Origin: JADGHX01 sp035760965
GTDB taxonomy: Bacteria > Pseudomonadota > Gammaproteobacteria > Steroidobacterales > Steroidobacteraceae
DNA length: 52,752 bases
Assembly (NCBI GenBank): GCA_035760965.1
Contig: DASTRY010000074.1
Location: 1 to 52,752 of the forward strand
Direction of reading: 5' to 3'
The notes under the pieces are model-generated. The model was given only the letters and a program-made list of their open reading frames with translations. It was not told where the DNA came from and did not search any database. This document shows positions 41,527 to 49,643 of the stretch, piece by piece (the first letter of the stretch is position 1; each line of letters opens with the position of its first letter). A program made the translations under genes and the position numbers.

Positions 41527-42157
41527 CGGAATCGTTGCGGCCACTGGCGATCCGCCCGAGCGTGATTCCGTTCGGAGTGAGCGTTCGCTACCCACATGTC
41601 CATGACGACCATCAAATGCGCGGGCGTTCCTTTCTTGGAACCCGGCAATTGAACCGTTGGTAAGTTTGGCAGGCCGACACGCCGTCCGTCGCCAGCAGCG
41701 AAACGTCGTCCGCTCTTCGGAGCGTCTCACGCGAGCGGCGTTGCCCTCGCCACACGCAATCCAATCAATGCCGATGAAGTGCTCGCGGTCCTCGACGAGC
41801 GCGTAGCGAAACGAAGCCCAGCTTCGAAGTGATGCGAGCGCGTATCGCTGCGCGCCTTCGCACACTACTTGCTACGTGCGCGCATGCCGATCGGAGAGGC
41901 ATGAAGACGACAGAAGGAGTGCGCATGAATTCGCCCGCGCAAGGAGTCACCGGAGGGTGCTCGAGAGCCGCAGTGAACCAAACTGGATCGCACACCCTAC
42001 AAACACCAAAGCACATCTGCTCGTCGTTACAACGTTCAAAGCTGAACCGAGCAGCGCGCTGCAGCTCAGCTATCCCGGCGCGTTCCCGAGTGCGTGTGCG
42101 CGCGGAGCCGCGTGGCACCGTGATGCGCGACGCGCGCCCTCGGCGCACCAGGACGAC
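41527..42157 (+). other. Long gap after the LanC-like gene; one candidate small ORF
   Basis: 630 bases without a confident gene. Composition shifts to lower GC around 41930-42060. Two well-spaced ribosome-binding sites precede in-frame ATGs at 41901 (GGAG) and 41925 (AAGGAG, spacing five). They open a frame to 42197 whose first 35-40 residues are rich in Ser, Thr and Cys (MNSPAQGVTGGCSRAAVNQT...) and whose remainder is Arg-rich and looks non-coding. A minus-strand frame (41494-41865) is also open but unrecognised. A precursor peptide for the LanC-like enzyme is conceivable, with weak evidence. Confidence 0.25.
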
Positions 42158-43807
42158 ATGCCGTCGCCGTTGGTTAGTCGGGAATCCGCGAGCATGACGA
42201 CAACACTACCTTTTTCTAAGCAGTTGGGGCTGTTCGCACGCTTGGCGGGCGGGCTCGGCCCCTTCTTGCGCGATCGGCTGACCGCGGAACGCTGCACCGA
42301 AATGTCGCGCAGCGGTCTCGCGCGTCGCGAGGCGTCGTTCATCGGGACGCTCGAGTCCGCTTTGACGTCGAGCGCCACGAATCCCTACAGCAAGCTGCTC
42401 GCGCACGCCGGTATCACCTTGCGCGACATACGCGAGTCCGTGCGCCGCTCCGGCCTCGAGCCGACGCTCGAGATGCTCTACGACAACGGCGTCTACGTCA
42501 GCCTCGACGAGTTCAAGGGGCGCGTACCGATCCGCCGCGGCAGCCTCTGCATCGAGATCGGCTCGCACGACTTTGACAACCCGCTTGCGCGCGCGCACAT
42601 CGAGACGCGCACAGGCGGCTCGCGCTCCACCGGTACTCGGCTGTTCATCGACCTCGACTTGCTCGAGCGCGATGCGGGCTACGTGCACCATCAGATGCAC
42701 ATGTTCGGGCTCTATGGGCGGCCGCTGTTCGTCTGGTGCTCGGCCGCGCCCGCGCTCAGCGGCATCAGCGAGGTGCTCCGGTGCGCGAAGCTCGGCGTCG
42801 TGCCGCAGCGTTGGTTTGCGCAATCCGTTCCGTCGCTCCGCGATCGTAGCTGGCGCCATGCTGTGCTCACGCGATACGTCGTTCGGGCCGCACGTGCGAA
42901 TGGTTGTCCGATCCCGGCGCCGGAGAAGCTGCCCCTGAACGAGGCATGGGTCGCCGCCGAAGCGCTTGCCGAAGCCCGCCGGCGTGGCGAGCGGCCGGTC
43001 TTTCGCGCAAATTCGTCAACGGCGGTGCGGGTTTGTCTTGCGGCCGAGGAGCGCGGGCTCGATATCTCCGGCACGACGATGCGCGTCAGCGCCGAGCCGT
43101 TCACGCCAGGCAAAGCTGCAGTTCTGCGGCGGACCGGATGCACGGCGGCGAGCTGGTACGCCACCGGCGAGACGGGAATCATCGGTCTGCCCTGCTCGAA
43201 GGCCGCCGAGATCGACGAAGTGCACCTGATGGCGGACAAGCTCGCGATGATTCGGCGTGAGCGCCAGATCGCGCCGGGTCGCTCGGTGCTGGTCAACGTG
43301 TACAGCACGCTCGTTCCGAGCGTGCCGAAGCTGATGCTGAACTTCGTGAGCGATGACTACGCGGATGTCGGCGAGCGATCCTGCGGCTGTCCGCTGGAAG
43401 CGCTCGGCTACACGACTCACATGCACACGATCCGTAGCTGGGAGAAGCTCACGAGCGAAGGGATGACGTTCATCGGGCACGATCTCATCCGGCTCATCGA
43501 AGAAGTCCTGCCGGCGCGCTTCGGCGGTACGCCAGCCGACTACCAGTTCGTCGAGGACGAGCGAGACGGGCTGCCGCGAGTGGATCTGCTGGTCAGCCCG
43601 CGCGTGGGTCCGCTCGATGAGAATGTCGTGCGCGCGGCGGTGCTCGAATTTCTGGACGACACGCAAGGTGCGCAGACCCGTCGGGCCGATCCGTGGCGGC
43701 AGGCGCGGACGGTGTCGGTCATCCGCAAAGAGCCGATTGCGACGGCGGCTTCCAAGGTGCTCGCTCTGCACGTGATGCGCGCGAAGCGGGAGCGCGGCGC
43801 TGCCTGA
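42158..43807 (+). CDS. Adenylate-forming enzyme, PaaK/CapK (phenylacetate-CoA ligase) family
   Basis: A 549-residue member of the ANL superfamily. The ATP-binding P-loop is TRTGGSRSTGTR (about residues 150-161), the core A5-like motif is SWYATGETGIIGLP, and the region NFVSDDYADVGERSCGCPLEALGYTT precedes the C-terminal mobile domain. Sequence style is closest to phenylacetate-CoA ligase and CapK-like proteins, which adenylate a carboxylic acid for transfer to CoA or another acceptor. The ATG at 42158 has AGGA five bases upstream; ATG 42194 (MTTTLPFSK) is an alternative. It lies downstream of the LanC-like gene on the same strand. Substrate unknown. Confidence 0.75.
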   Translation: MPSPLVSRESASMTTTLPFSKQLGLFARLAGGLGPFLRDRLTAERCTEMSRSGLARREASFIGTLESALTSSATNPYSKLLAHAGITLRDIRESVRRSGLEPTLEMLYDNGVYVSLDEFKGRVPIRRGSLCIEIGSHDFDNPLARAHIETRTGGSRSTGTRLFIDLDLLERDAGYVHHQMHMFGLYGRPLFVWCSAAPALSGISEVLRCAKLGVVPQRWFAQSVPSLRDRSWRHAVLTRYVVRAARANGCPIPAPEKLPLNEAWVAAEALAEARRRGERPVFRANSSTAVRVCLAAEERGLDISGTTMRVSAEPFTPGKAAVLRRTGCTAASWYATGETGIIGLPCSKAAEIDEVHLMADKLAMIRRERQIAPGRSVLVNVYSTLVPSVPKLMLNFVSDDYADVGERSCGCPLEALGYTTHMHTIRSWEKLTSEGMTFIGHDLIRLIEEVLPARFGGTPADYQFVEDERDGLPRVDLLVSPRVGPLDENVVRAAVLEFLDDTQGAQTRRADPWRQARTVSVIRKEPIATAASKVLALHVMRAKRERGAA

Positions 43808-44599
43808 TCAACCGCCAAGGTGGAGCGCGCGTCTGCTTCTCTTGAGAGCCGCGCGCACGCGCGGCGGCAGGAACCAAAAACGGGGCAAGAGACCGGCGCG
43901 TCGCGTTTTCGCACGAGCAGAAGCGAAATCGTACGGTACATATTTCACACGCACCGTTCGACGCTCGGTATCCAGAATCATGTAGGTCGCCCGTCGATCG
44001 TCTGTGCGCGATTCACCGACCGCGCCCGGATTGATCAGGTAATACGCGTCGTCACGCAGCTCGGCTTCGTTCCGATGGAGCGTGCGCACTAAACCATCGT
44101 GCAACTCGTAAATTCCCAGCTGATGGGTATGCCCGAAGGCGCAGATGCGAGCACCAGACGGGTGTCTCCGCAGCGCCTCGAAGCTCAGCAGCCGACGTTC
44201 ATCGGTATCCAGCCGCACGGTCTCGCAGCCCACCGGCGGGTGGAGCGCTCCATGTACCGCGATCAGATCGCGGCCTACCGTCGCTTGTGCGGGTAGGGCT
44301 GACAGGAATGCGAGCATGTCGGCTCCAAGGCGCGCTCGGGTCCAGGCGATCGCTCGTGTAGCCGTTGCGCTGAAACCCTCCGTCGTGATCTGGCCTGTGA
44401 CCGCACGCTCATGGCTACCGGCGACCCAGACAACGTCGAGCTCACGCAGGCGGTCGAGGCATTCGATGGGGTTCGCGTTGTAACCGACTATGTCGCCGAG
44501 ACAGACGATGCGATCGGCTCCTTCGGTGGCGAAGTCGCGCAGGACCGCCTCCAGGGCTTGCAGATTCGCGTGAATGTCCGAGAGTATCGCGAGCCTCAT
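43808..44599 (-). CDS. Metallophosphoesterase (YfcE/MJ0936-like)
   Basis: A 263-residue calcineurin-like phosphoesterase. Metal ligands are visible in SDIHANLQAL (DxH), CLGDIVGYNANP (GDxxG), WVAGSHERA (the usual GNHD/E is GSHE), AVHGALH and FGHTHQLGIYE (GHTH). It starts at ATG 44599; the longer frame to 44896 lacks family similarity. The last 40 residues are basic. The replacement of Asn by Ser in the GNH motif is unusual because that Asn normally ligands the second metal. The stop abuts that of the ligase gene (TGA|TCA). Confidence 0.85.
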   Translation of the reverse strand: MRLAILSDIHANLQALEAVLRDFATEGADRIVCLGDIVGYNANPIECLDRLRELDVVWVAGSHERAVTGQITTEGFSATATRAIAWTRARLGADMLAFLSALPAQATVGRDLIAVHGALHPPVGCETVRLDTDERRLLSFEALRRHPSGARICAFGHTHQLGIYELHDGLVRTLHRNEAELRDDAYYLINPGAVGESRTDDRRATYMILDTERRTVRVKYVPYDFASARAKTRRAGLLPRFWFLPPRVRAALKRSRRALHLGG

Positions 44600-44962
44600 G
44601 ACACCAGCGTCGTTCCGGGTTGTAGCGAAGCGAGGATAGCTCGGCCGCTTGCCGCAGCGTGAGCCTCCGATCCGAGTTGCGCTCGATCGAATCGCGCACA
44701 CGAAGCAGGCGGCGCTAGCAAATTTTGGAGTGGGGGAGGCCGCGTGCGTGCTGCCCGGAAAGCGCGCTCGCGAGTTTGCCGTTCCCAACCGTGTTGCGTT
44801 CGAGGCGCTCGGGTCGTGGTGGCTCATGGCCATCGAGTCGCCCGCAATGACGCGTCGCAGCCGCCGACGACGCGCACGCCGGAGCTGGAGTCGCAACTCG
44901 TACTTTGTAATAAGTAGACGCGATCACGCGCTGCTTGCCAGATTTGCCCGTCGTCTTTCCAC
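44600..44962 (-). other. Gap with a doubtful 83-residue ORF
   Basis: No confident gene. A minus-strand frame (44966 to 44715) starts with an ATGA overlap on the hydrolase stop and begins MSGKTTGKSGKQRVIASTYYK. After about 20 plausible residues it becomes Ala/Arg/His-rich and resembles a chance frame. It is either a small basic protein coupled to the hydrolase or non-coding. Confidence 0.2.
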
Positions 44963-45787
44963 TCATCGGGTCTCGCCTGGGCGGTATCCCATCCCGGCGG
45001 TGGCCACCGGCGCGCGTCTCTCAGGCTTCTCGAAGAAATGCTCAATGATCGGGATCACTCGCTCTTGCTCCGAGTATAGGGCGAAATGGCCGGCATCCGG
45101 GATCACGGCGAGCTCGGCGCCGGGGATCCGCTTGAAGGTCTCTGTGGCGTGCTCGACACGGACGAAATCCCGATCGCCGACCGCAATGAGCACCGGCCTC
45201 TCGATCGACGCCAGTTGTTCGTTCGAAAAGCCTTGCCATTCGATCGCAACGGCCTTTGTCCAAATTTTGGGCCAGTAGTCCGGATCCGGCGCGACTTCCC
45301 GGTACTTCCGCTTTAGATATTCGAAGCTCCGCGAGTGAGGGGTCGGCGGTTCCTCAAACCGCAGCATTTCCAGATTGTGGGCAACCTCCGGAGGACCGTA
45401 TGTGCCGCCGTAGGCCGCTACACGTCTGACGAGCTCGGGATGTTCGATTGCAATCATGACCGCCGTCGCAGCGCCGTAGCTTTCGCCGAAAAAGTCAGCG
45501 TTGCGAATGCCGAGATAGCTCAAGAGCGCCACCACATCTTTGGCGTACTGTTGGATGGACAGCGGACGCTCCGGGAGATCGGCCGTGCGCCCGTTCCCTT
45601 GCAGATCCATCGTGACGACCGACCGACGCCGAGCCAGCGTCGGGAATGATTTCAATCCCGCAAACCCGAAGACTGGTGGGATGTAGATCAGCGGATCGCC
45701 ACTCCCTTCGATTTCGTAATACATCTCGAGGCCGTTGACTGGCGCGTATCCGTGGACTTTCTTCGTAGTGGCGCTGTGTGAGCTCAT
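44963..45787 (-). CDS. Alpha/beta-fold hydrolase
   Basis: A 274-residue hydrolase. The nucleophile elbow is GESYG (Ser in FFGESYGAATAV), the acid is probably Asp in LIAVGDRDFV and the catalytic His is in IPDAGHFALYSEQ; oxyanion region IYIPPVFGFAG. No signal peptide is visible, so it is cytosolic. Substrate unknown (ester, lactone or epoxide hydrolases share this layout). It lies downstream of the ArsR-SRPBCC pair on the same strand with a 90-base gap and may be part of that unit. Confidence 0.85.
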   Translation of the reverse strand: MSSHSATTKKVHGYAPVNGLEMYYEIEGSGDPLIYIPPVFGFAGLKSFPTLARRRSVVTMDLQGNGRTADLPERPLSIQQYAKDVVALLSYLGIRNADFFGESYGAATAVMIAIEHPELVRRVAAYGGTYGPPEVAHNLEMLRFEEPPTPHSRSFEYLKRKYREVAPDPDYWPKIWTKAVAIEWQGFSNEQLASIERPVLIAVGDRDFVRVEHATETFKRIPGAELAVIPDAGHFALYSEQERVIPIIEHFFEKPERRAPVATAGMGYRPGETR

Positions 45788-45877
45788 GATGTTCCGCTTC
45801 CGTAGGCTCGAAGAGGCGGCAGCGTTGCGACACGAAAGCCGCGCTCTCCGCGCGACTTCGCAACGCCCGTGACGTCG

Positions 45878-46357
45878 CTATTTCTTTCCGGGCTGAGCGT
45901 CGCCAGCCGGGTAGGACATCTTCAAAGCGATCGAGCCGCTTTCCAGCAACGACTTCAGGTTGGAGATGATCTTCGGCCAGCCGCCGGAAACCGCTTCGAT
46001 GAGCTTCGAGGGCTCACGGTCGATCGTGTGCGTGATGCAGAGCTTGACGGCCTCTCCGATCGGCTCCAGCTCCATCGTGCAGAGCGAGTCGCCTTCGGCC
46101 TCGAGCTCGGGCCTCAACCGGTTGCGCCAGCGAATGACGAGACGGCGCGGCGGATCGGCCTCGACGATCTCGCCGGTATCGGTGATGCGCCCATCGGGAT
46201 ACACCATCTTCCAGGACGATCCGGGTCGCCACTCACTCTCGCAGTGTGTGCCGAACCAGTACTGCTTCATGAACTCCACGTCGTGCGTCAGCGCCGACCA
46301 GAGCTTCTCCGGTGTCGTGCGAATGTATGTTACGTAGATGAAGCTCGATCTAGCCAT
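45878..46357 (-). CDS. SRPBCC (AHSA1-like) domain protein
   Basis: A 159-residue START-like helix-grip protein of the activator-of-Hsp90/polyketide-cyclase superfamily: IYVTYIRTTPEKLWSALT at the start, DPPRRLVIRWRNR in the middle and a C-terminal helix KLIEAVSGGWPKIISNLKSLLE. Such proteins often bind small hydrophobic molecules. It overlaps the ArsR gene by eight bases; ArsR-SRPBCC pairs are widespread, and the SRPBCC partner may sense or detoxify the ligand. C-terminal KK tail after a short disordered segment. Confidence 0.85.
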   Translation of the reverse strand: MARSSFIYVTYIRTTPEKLWSALTHDVEFMKQYWFGTHCESEWRPGSSWKMVYPDGRITDTGEIVEADPPRRLVIRWRNRLRPELEAEGDSLCTMELEPIGEAVKLCITHTIDREPSKLIEAVSGGWPKIISNLKSLLESGSIALKMSYPAGDAQPGKK

Positions 46358-46682
46358 TGCCTTTCTCCAGTCGTTGTTTCAGTTCCGAGAGCGCCTTCAG
46401 GCGCGGCTTTTCGAATTTCGCAATCCAGCGCTCGTAGATCTGCTGTAGCGGAACCGGATTGAGGAAGTGCAGCTTCTCGCGGCCGCGCCGCACGGTCGCG
46501 ACGAGATTCGCGGCCTCCAGCATGTCGAGGTGCTGAGTCACGCCCTGCCGCGTCATCTCCATGTATTCGCACAGCTCGTTGAGAGTGCGGCCGTCATGCG
46601 CATGCAGCAGGTCCAGCAGCTTGCGGCGGCTGGGATCGGCCAAAGCCTTGAACAGCAGGTCGATGTCGGGGCGCTCGGGCAT
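46350..46682 (-). CDS. ArsR-family transcriptional regulator
   Basis: A 110-residue winged helix-turn-helix repressor: LFKALADPSRRKLLDLLHAHDGRTLNELCEYMEMTRQGVTQHLDMLEAANLVATVRRGREKLHFLNPVPL. No CxCxxC metal-sensing motif, so it is not a classical metal sensor. The frame is open to 46742, but that part runs through the operators; the ATG at 46682 fits the family. It is coupled to the SRPBCC gene by an eight-base overlap and has two matching palindromes just upstream, indicating autoregulation. Confidence 0.88.
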   Translation of the reverse strand: MPERPDIDLLFKALADPSRRKLLDLLHAHDGRTLNELCEYMEMTRQGVTQHLDMLEAANLVATVRRGREKLHFLNPVPLQQIYERWIAKFEKPRLKALSELKQRLEKGNG

Positions 46683-46693
46683 GATTTCGATAG

Positions 46694-46735
46694 GCAAGTA
46701 TCGACTTGCGTGACGATAGGCAAGTGCATACTTGC
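46694..46735 (-). promoter_or_regulatory. Duplicated operator GCAAGT-N4-ACTTGC upstream of the ArsR gene
   Basis: GCAAGT-ATCG-ACTTGC (46694-46709) and GCAAGT-GCAT-ACTTGC (46720-46735) are two perfect 6-bp dyads with identical arms and identical 4-base spacers, 26 bases centre to centre, starting 12 bases before the ArsR ATG. On the minus strand TTGCCT and TACTTG with a 17-base spacer may be the promoter overlapped by them. Strong candidate for autorepression. Confidence 0.75.
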
Positions 46736-46806
46736 ATGTCAAGCGTAGGCCTCGACGGAAACCGTTTCACCCGCCGGTGATGTTTCTCGAGGCGCCGTCG
46801 ACCTGT

Positions 46807-46839
46807 GCCGAGCTCGGCGCAACCTGTGCCGAGATCGGC
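46807..46839. promoter_or_regulatory. Tandem palindromes in a 21-bp direct repeat
   Basis: GCCGAGCTCGGC (46807-46818) and GCCGAGATCGGC (46828-46839) are palindromes with their centres exactly 21 bases apart (two helical turns). They sit in a duplicated unit starting ACCTGTGCCGAG at 46801 and 46822. Unlike the ArsR sites in sequence, so a different protein would bind. Confidence 0.5.
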
Positions 46840-46889
46840 GAGTGAGCTGCAAGCTCTGAGTTCCGAGTACTTCGCAGCCCGCTTGACAG

Positions 46890-46911
46890 ACGGTAAGCGA
46901 CTGCTTACCGT
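46890..46911 (+). promoter_or_regulatory. 22-bp palindrome with promoter elements
   Basis: ACGGTAAGC-GACT-GCTTACCGT, a perfect 9-bp dyad, sits between TTGACA (46883-46888) and TATGAT (46912-46917). The 23-base distance between these hexamers is too long for a normal promoter, so one may be fortuitous. The layout resembles TetR-type operators, but no TetR gene is present in the window. Confidence 0.5.
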
Positions 46912-47074
46912 TATGATATGGGGAGTCCGCGACAGCGAAGATTCATGGACGTCGCTGTCTTGCCGCACGTGTCCATGGACCTGCGCGATCACGTCCCGCC
47001 GTTCGCATGGCGACGCTGCGCCTGCCGCACCAATCCATGAAAAAAAGAGGCTACTCAGCCTCGAAGGCACATCC

Positions 47075-47515
47075 ATGCAGTCATTCAAGCTGATTCGAAT
47101 CGCAGCGGTGTTCACAGGATTGCTGGCCATCGGCCATACGCTCGGGGCCCCTTGGATTCCGGCCAATTCGGGCATGGCTGCGGTCATCGAGCAATCGATG
47201 CACGCTGCGCACTTCAATGTGATGGGCAGCGAACGCTCGCTTTGGGACTTCTACGTCGGCTTCGGAGCCAGCCTCAGCGTCTATCTGGCGACCAATGCCG
47301 TCGTGCTGTGGCAGCTTGCCGCCATCGCCAAAGCTGACCTCGGGCGCGCACGACCCATGCTCTTCTCGTTCGCGTTGTCCTCGATCGTCGCCAGCATCGT
47401 GCTCTTTCGCTTTTTCTTCGCCGCCCCGATCGTCTTGTCCCTGCTCGCGACACTTTGCGTCGTTCTCGCCCTTGCGCGAAGACCCCGGTCCGCATCGGCC
47501 ACCGTGACGCAGTAG
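47075..47515 (+). CDS. Small four-helix membrane protein (LIC_13387-like)
   Basis: A 146-residue integral membrane protein with four hydrophobic helices (for example IRIAAVFTGLLAIGHTLG, DFYVGFGASLSVYLATNAVVLW, MLFSFALSSIVASIVLFRFFF, APIVLSLLATLCVVLALA). The GHTLG and FNVMGSERSLWDFYVGFG blocks resemble a family of uncharacterised membrane proteins; the family name is given from memory. The ATG at 47075 has AAGG eight bases upstream. It follows an operator-rich region and precedes the flavoenzyme gene by about 55 bases. Confidence 0.65.
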   Translation: MQSFKLIRIAAVFTGLLAIGHTLGAPWIPANSGMAAVIEQSMHAAHFNVMGSERSLWDFYVGFGASLSVYLATNAVVLWQLAAIAKADLGRARPMLFSFALSSIVASIVLFRFFFAAPIVLSLLATLCVVLALARRPRSASATVTQ

Positions 47516-47571
47516 GTCGGCCGCAGCGACGAACGATAGACGTTAGTCGTACTCGCAGCACCTGAGGTTCT

Positions 47572-49377
47572 ATGAATCGTCGAGAGGTGTTGGGAAGCAT
47601 CGCCGGCTTGGCATGCTACTCCGGACGTGTGAGCTTTGCCGAGCACGCGTCCTCAGTGCGACATCTCCGGAAGGTGCGGCCGGGCGAACCGGGCTGGCCA
47701 TCGGAGCGGGAATGGAATCGCCTCGCGCGATCGATTTCAGGTGAGCTGATCCGGCCAAAGCCACTGCTCGAGCCCTGTCGTTTGGAATCGAAGGGCGCCG
47801 AGTGTCGCGCGCTTCTGGCCAATCTCCGCAATCCCTTCTTCTTGGGCGATCAGGTATCGGGCACGCAGGTGTCCGGCTGGCTCGATGCGTGGAGTCCAGC
47901 GCCCAGTGCGTATGCCGTCGCCGCAGCGTCGGCTCGGGATGTTGCTGCGGCCGTCCGCTTCGCGAGTCGGCATCGGTTGCGGCTGGTGATCAAGGGCGGC
48001 GGGCACAGCTATCAAGGCACGTCAACGTCCGCCGATTCCTTGATGATCTGGACGCGGCGTATGCACGACATCAAGTTGCACGACGACTTCGTGGCCGTGG
48101 ATTGTGCGGATCCCGAGCCGCCGTCGCCGGCAGTCAGCGTCGGTGCCGGTGCAATGTGGATCGATGTCTATGATGCTGTCACGACACGCGCCGCTCGTTA
48201 CGTGCAAGGCGGCGGCTGCACGACGGTAGGGGTTGCTGGACTCGTGCAGAGCGGAGGATTCGGCTCCTTTTCAAAGCGCTTCGGAACCGCCGCCAGCAGC
48301 CTGCTCGAAGCCGAGGTCGTCACCGCCGATGGCATGGTGCGGACGGTGAACCGGCGCCGTGATCCCGATCTCTTCTGGGCATTGCAAGGCGGTGGTGGCG
48401 GCACGTTCGGCGTCGTGACGCGAGTCACGTTGCGCACGCATGAGCTGCCGAAGTACTTCGGTGCGGCGAGTGCCAAGATTCAGGCGCGCGGCGATGCGGA
48501 GTTCAAGCGTCTGCTGGATCGCTTCCTCGAGCTCTACGCAAGCGCGCTCATGAATCCGAGTTGGGGCGAGAGCGTCACCATCGCGCCCGGCAACGTGCTC
48601 GAAATTTCGCTCGTCAGCTCGGGGCTGGACGCATCTGAAATCGAGCGTGTCTGGCAGCCGTTCTTCAGCGCGACGAGCGATCCGGCAGCGGGCTGCACAT
48701 TTGTCGAGGGTCCCAATACGGGGTCCATCGAGGCGGTGGGCTGGTGGGATGCGCAGGCCCGGCGCAAGCGAGGTTCCGGCGCGATGATCGACGATCCGCG
48801 TCCCGATGCTCCGGCTACTCATGCCTGGTGGAGTGGCGATCAAGAGCAAGTCAGCGCGTTCCTGTACGCCTTCGACTCCGTGTGGCTGCCCGCGGCGCTG
48901 CTGGCCCAACCGCGTCGGCAGCAGTTGGTCGAGGCACTGTTCGCCGGCAGCCGCGCAGTGCCGATCCAGCTGCACTTCAACAAAGGATTGGCGGGCGCTC
49001 CGGATTCCGTTCGCGAAGCGGCACGCGGCACGGCGACGAATCCCCACGCGGCCGATGCATTTGCTTTGGCCATCATCGCGACAGGCGGTCCACCGCCCTA
49101 CGCAGGCATCGAGACGCTGGATCGCGAGAAGGCCGAGCACCAGGCCCGGGCAGTTGCGTCCGCGAGTTCCGAGCTCCGCAACCTTGCGCCGGGCGCGGGT
49201 TCGTATGTCTCAGAAAGCAACTACTTCAATCCGCAATGGCAGGATGCTTTCTGGGGCACCAACTATCCACGGCTGCGCGAGATCAAATCCAAGTACGACC
49301 CCAAGGGTCTCTTCTATGTTCGTCACGGCGTCGGCACTGAAGCATGGAGCGACGACGGGTTCGAGCGCGCAGACTGA
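47572..49377 (+). CDS. Berberine-bridge-type FAD-dependent oxidoreductase
   Basis: A 601-residue flavoenzyme. The FAD-binding PCMH domain contains IKGGGHSYQGTSTSADSL with His145, and GGGCTTVGVAGLVQSGGFG with Cys216; both residues are where BBE-like enzymes attach FAD through two covalent bonds. The C-terminal BBE motif YVSESNYFNPQWQDAFWGTNYPRLREIKSKYDPKGLFYV is complete. The N-terminus NRREVLGSIAGLACYS has a twin arginine and a modest hydrophobic run, so Tat export is possible but weak. Such enzymes oxidise sugars, alcohols or alkaloid-like amines and release hydrogen peroxide; the substrate here is unknown. Confidence 0.88.
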   Translation: MNRREVLGSIAGLACYSGRVSFAEHASSVRHLRKVRPGEPGWPSEREWNRLARSISGELIRPKPLLEPCRLESKGAECRALLANLRNPFFLGDQVSGTQVSGWLDAWSPAPSAYAVAAASARDVAAAVRFASRHRLRLVIKGGGHSYQGTSTSADSLMIWTRRMHDIKLHDDFVAVDCADPEPPSPAVSVGAGAMWIDVYDAVTTRAARYVQGGGCTTVGVAGLVQSGGFGSFSKRFGTAASSLLEAEVVTADGMVRTVNRRRDPDLFWALQGGGGGTFGVVTRVTLRTHELPKYFGAASAKIQARGDAEFKRLLDRFLELYASALMNPSWGESVTIAPGNVLEISLVSSGLDASEIERVWQPFFSATSDPAAGCTFVEGPNTGSIEAVGWWDAQARRKRGSGAMIDDPRPDAPATHAWWSGDQEQVSAFLYAFDSVWLPAALLAQPRRQQLVEALFAGSRAVPIQLHFNKGLAGAPDSVREAARGTATNPHAADAFALAIIATGGPPPYAGIETLDREKAEHQARAVASASSELRNLAPGAGSYVSESNYFNPQWQDAFWGTNYPRLREIKSKYDPKGLFYVRHGVGTEAWSDDGFERAD

Positions 49378-49417
49378 CGCGCATCGATCGACTGAGCGAC
49401 GTAGCACCGCATGGACC

Positions 49418-49498
49418 ATGGCAGCCGCACTGGCGATCGCCAGTGGCGCACAGGCACAGTTGAGCAACGAGGTGCCAGCGCTGCACACGTCAGAATGA
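49418..49498 (+). other. Orphan signal-peptide-like mini-ORF
   Basis: A 26-residue frame reading MAAALAIASGAQAQLSNEVP then a few residues and a stop. It looks like a signal peptide with an AQA cleavage site and nothing behind it. It may be the 5' scar of a lost exported-protein gene or chance. The rest of the gap to the aldo/keto reductase (about 49499-49643) shows nothing else. Confidence 0.25.
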
Positions 49499-49643
49499 CG
49501 GGCGCGCTGCTGCTCGCGAACGCGTAGAGAACAGTCGAGCAGTAAGGGGGCGCTCGAGCGGCAAGAGGACACTCGAGCCGCAATGCGTCGCACGCGCCGG
49601 GTCAGATGCGCCGGGCCGGGTTGCCCCGGCCCGGCAACGTTCC

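Noticed and set aside
41494..41865. Minus-strand 123-codon ORF overlapping the end of the LanC-like gene
   Set aside because: Part lies opposite the LanC-like gene, no family recognised, and no good ribosome-binding site; kept only as part of the gap description.
46743..47074. Coding extension of the small membrane protein back to ATG 46805
   Set aside because: Runs through palindromic operators and direct repeats, and the residues are unlike a protein; ATG 47075 has its own ribosome-binding site.
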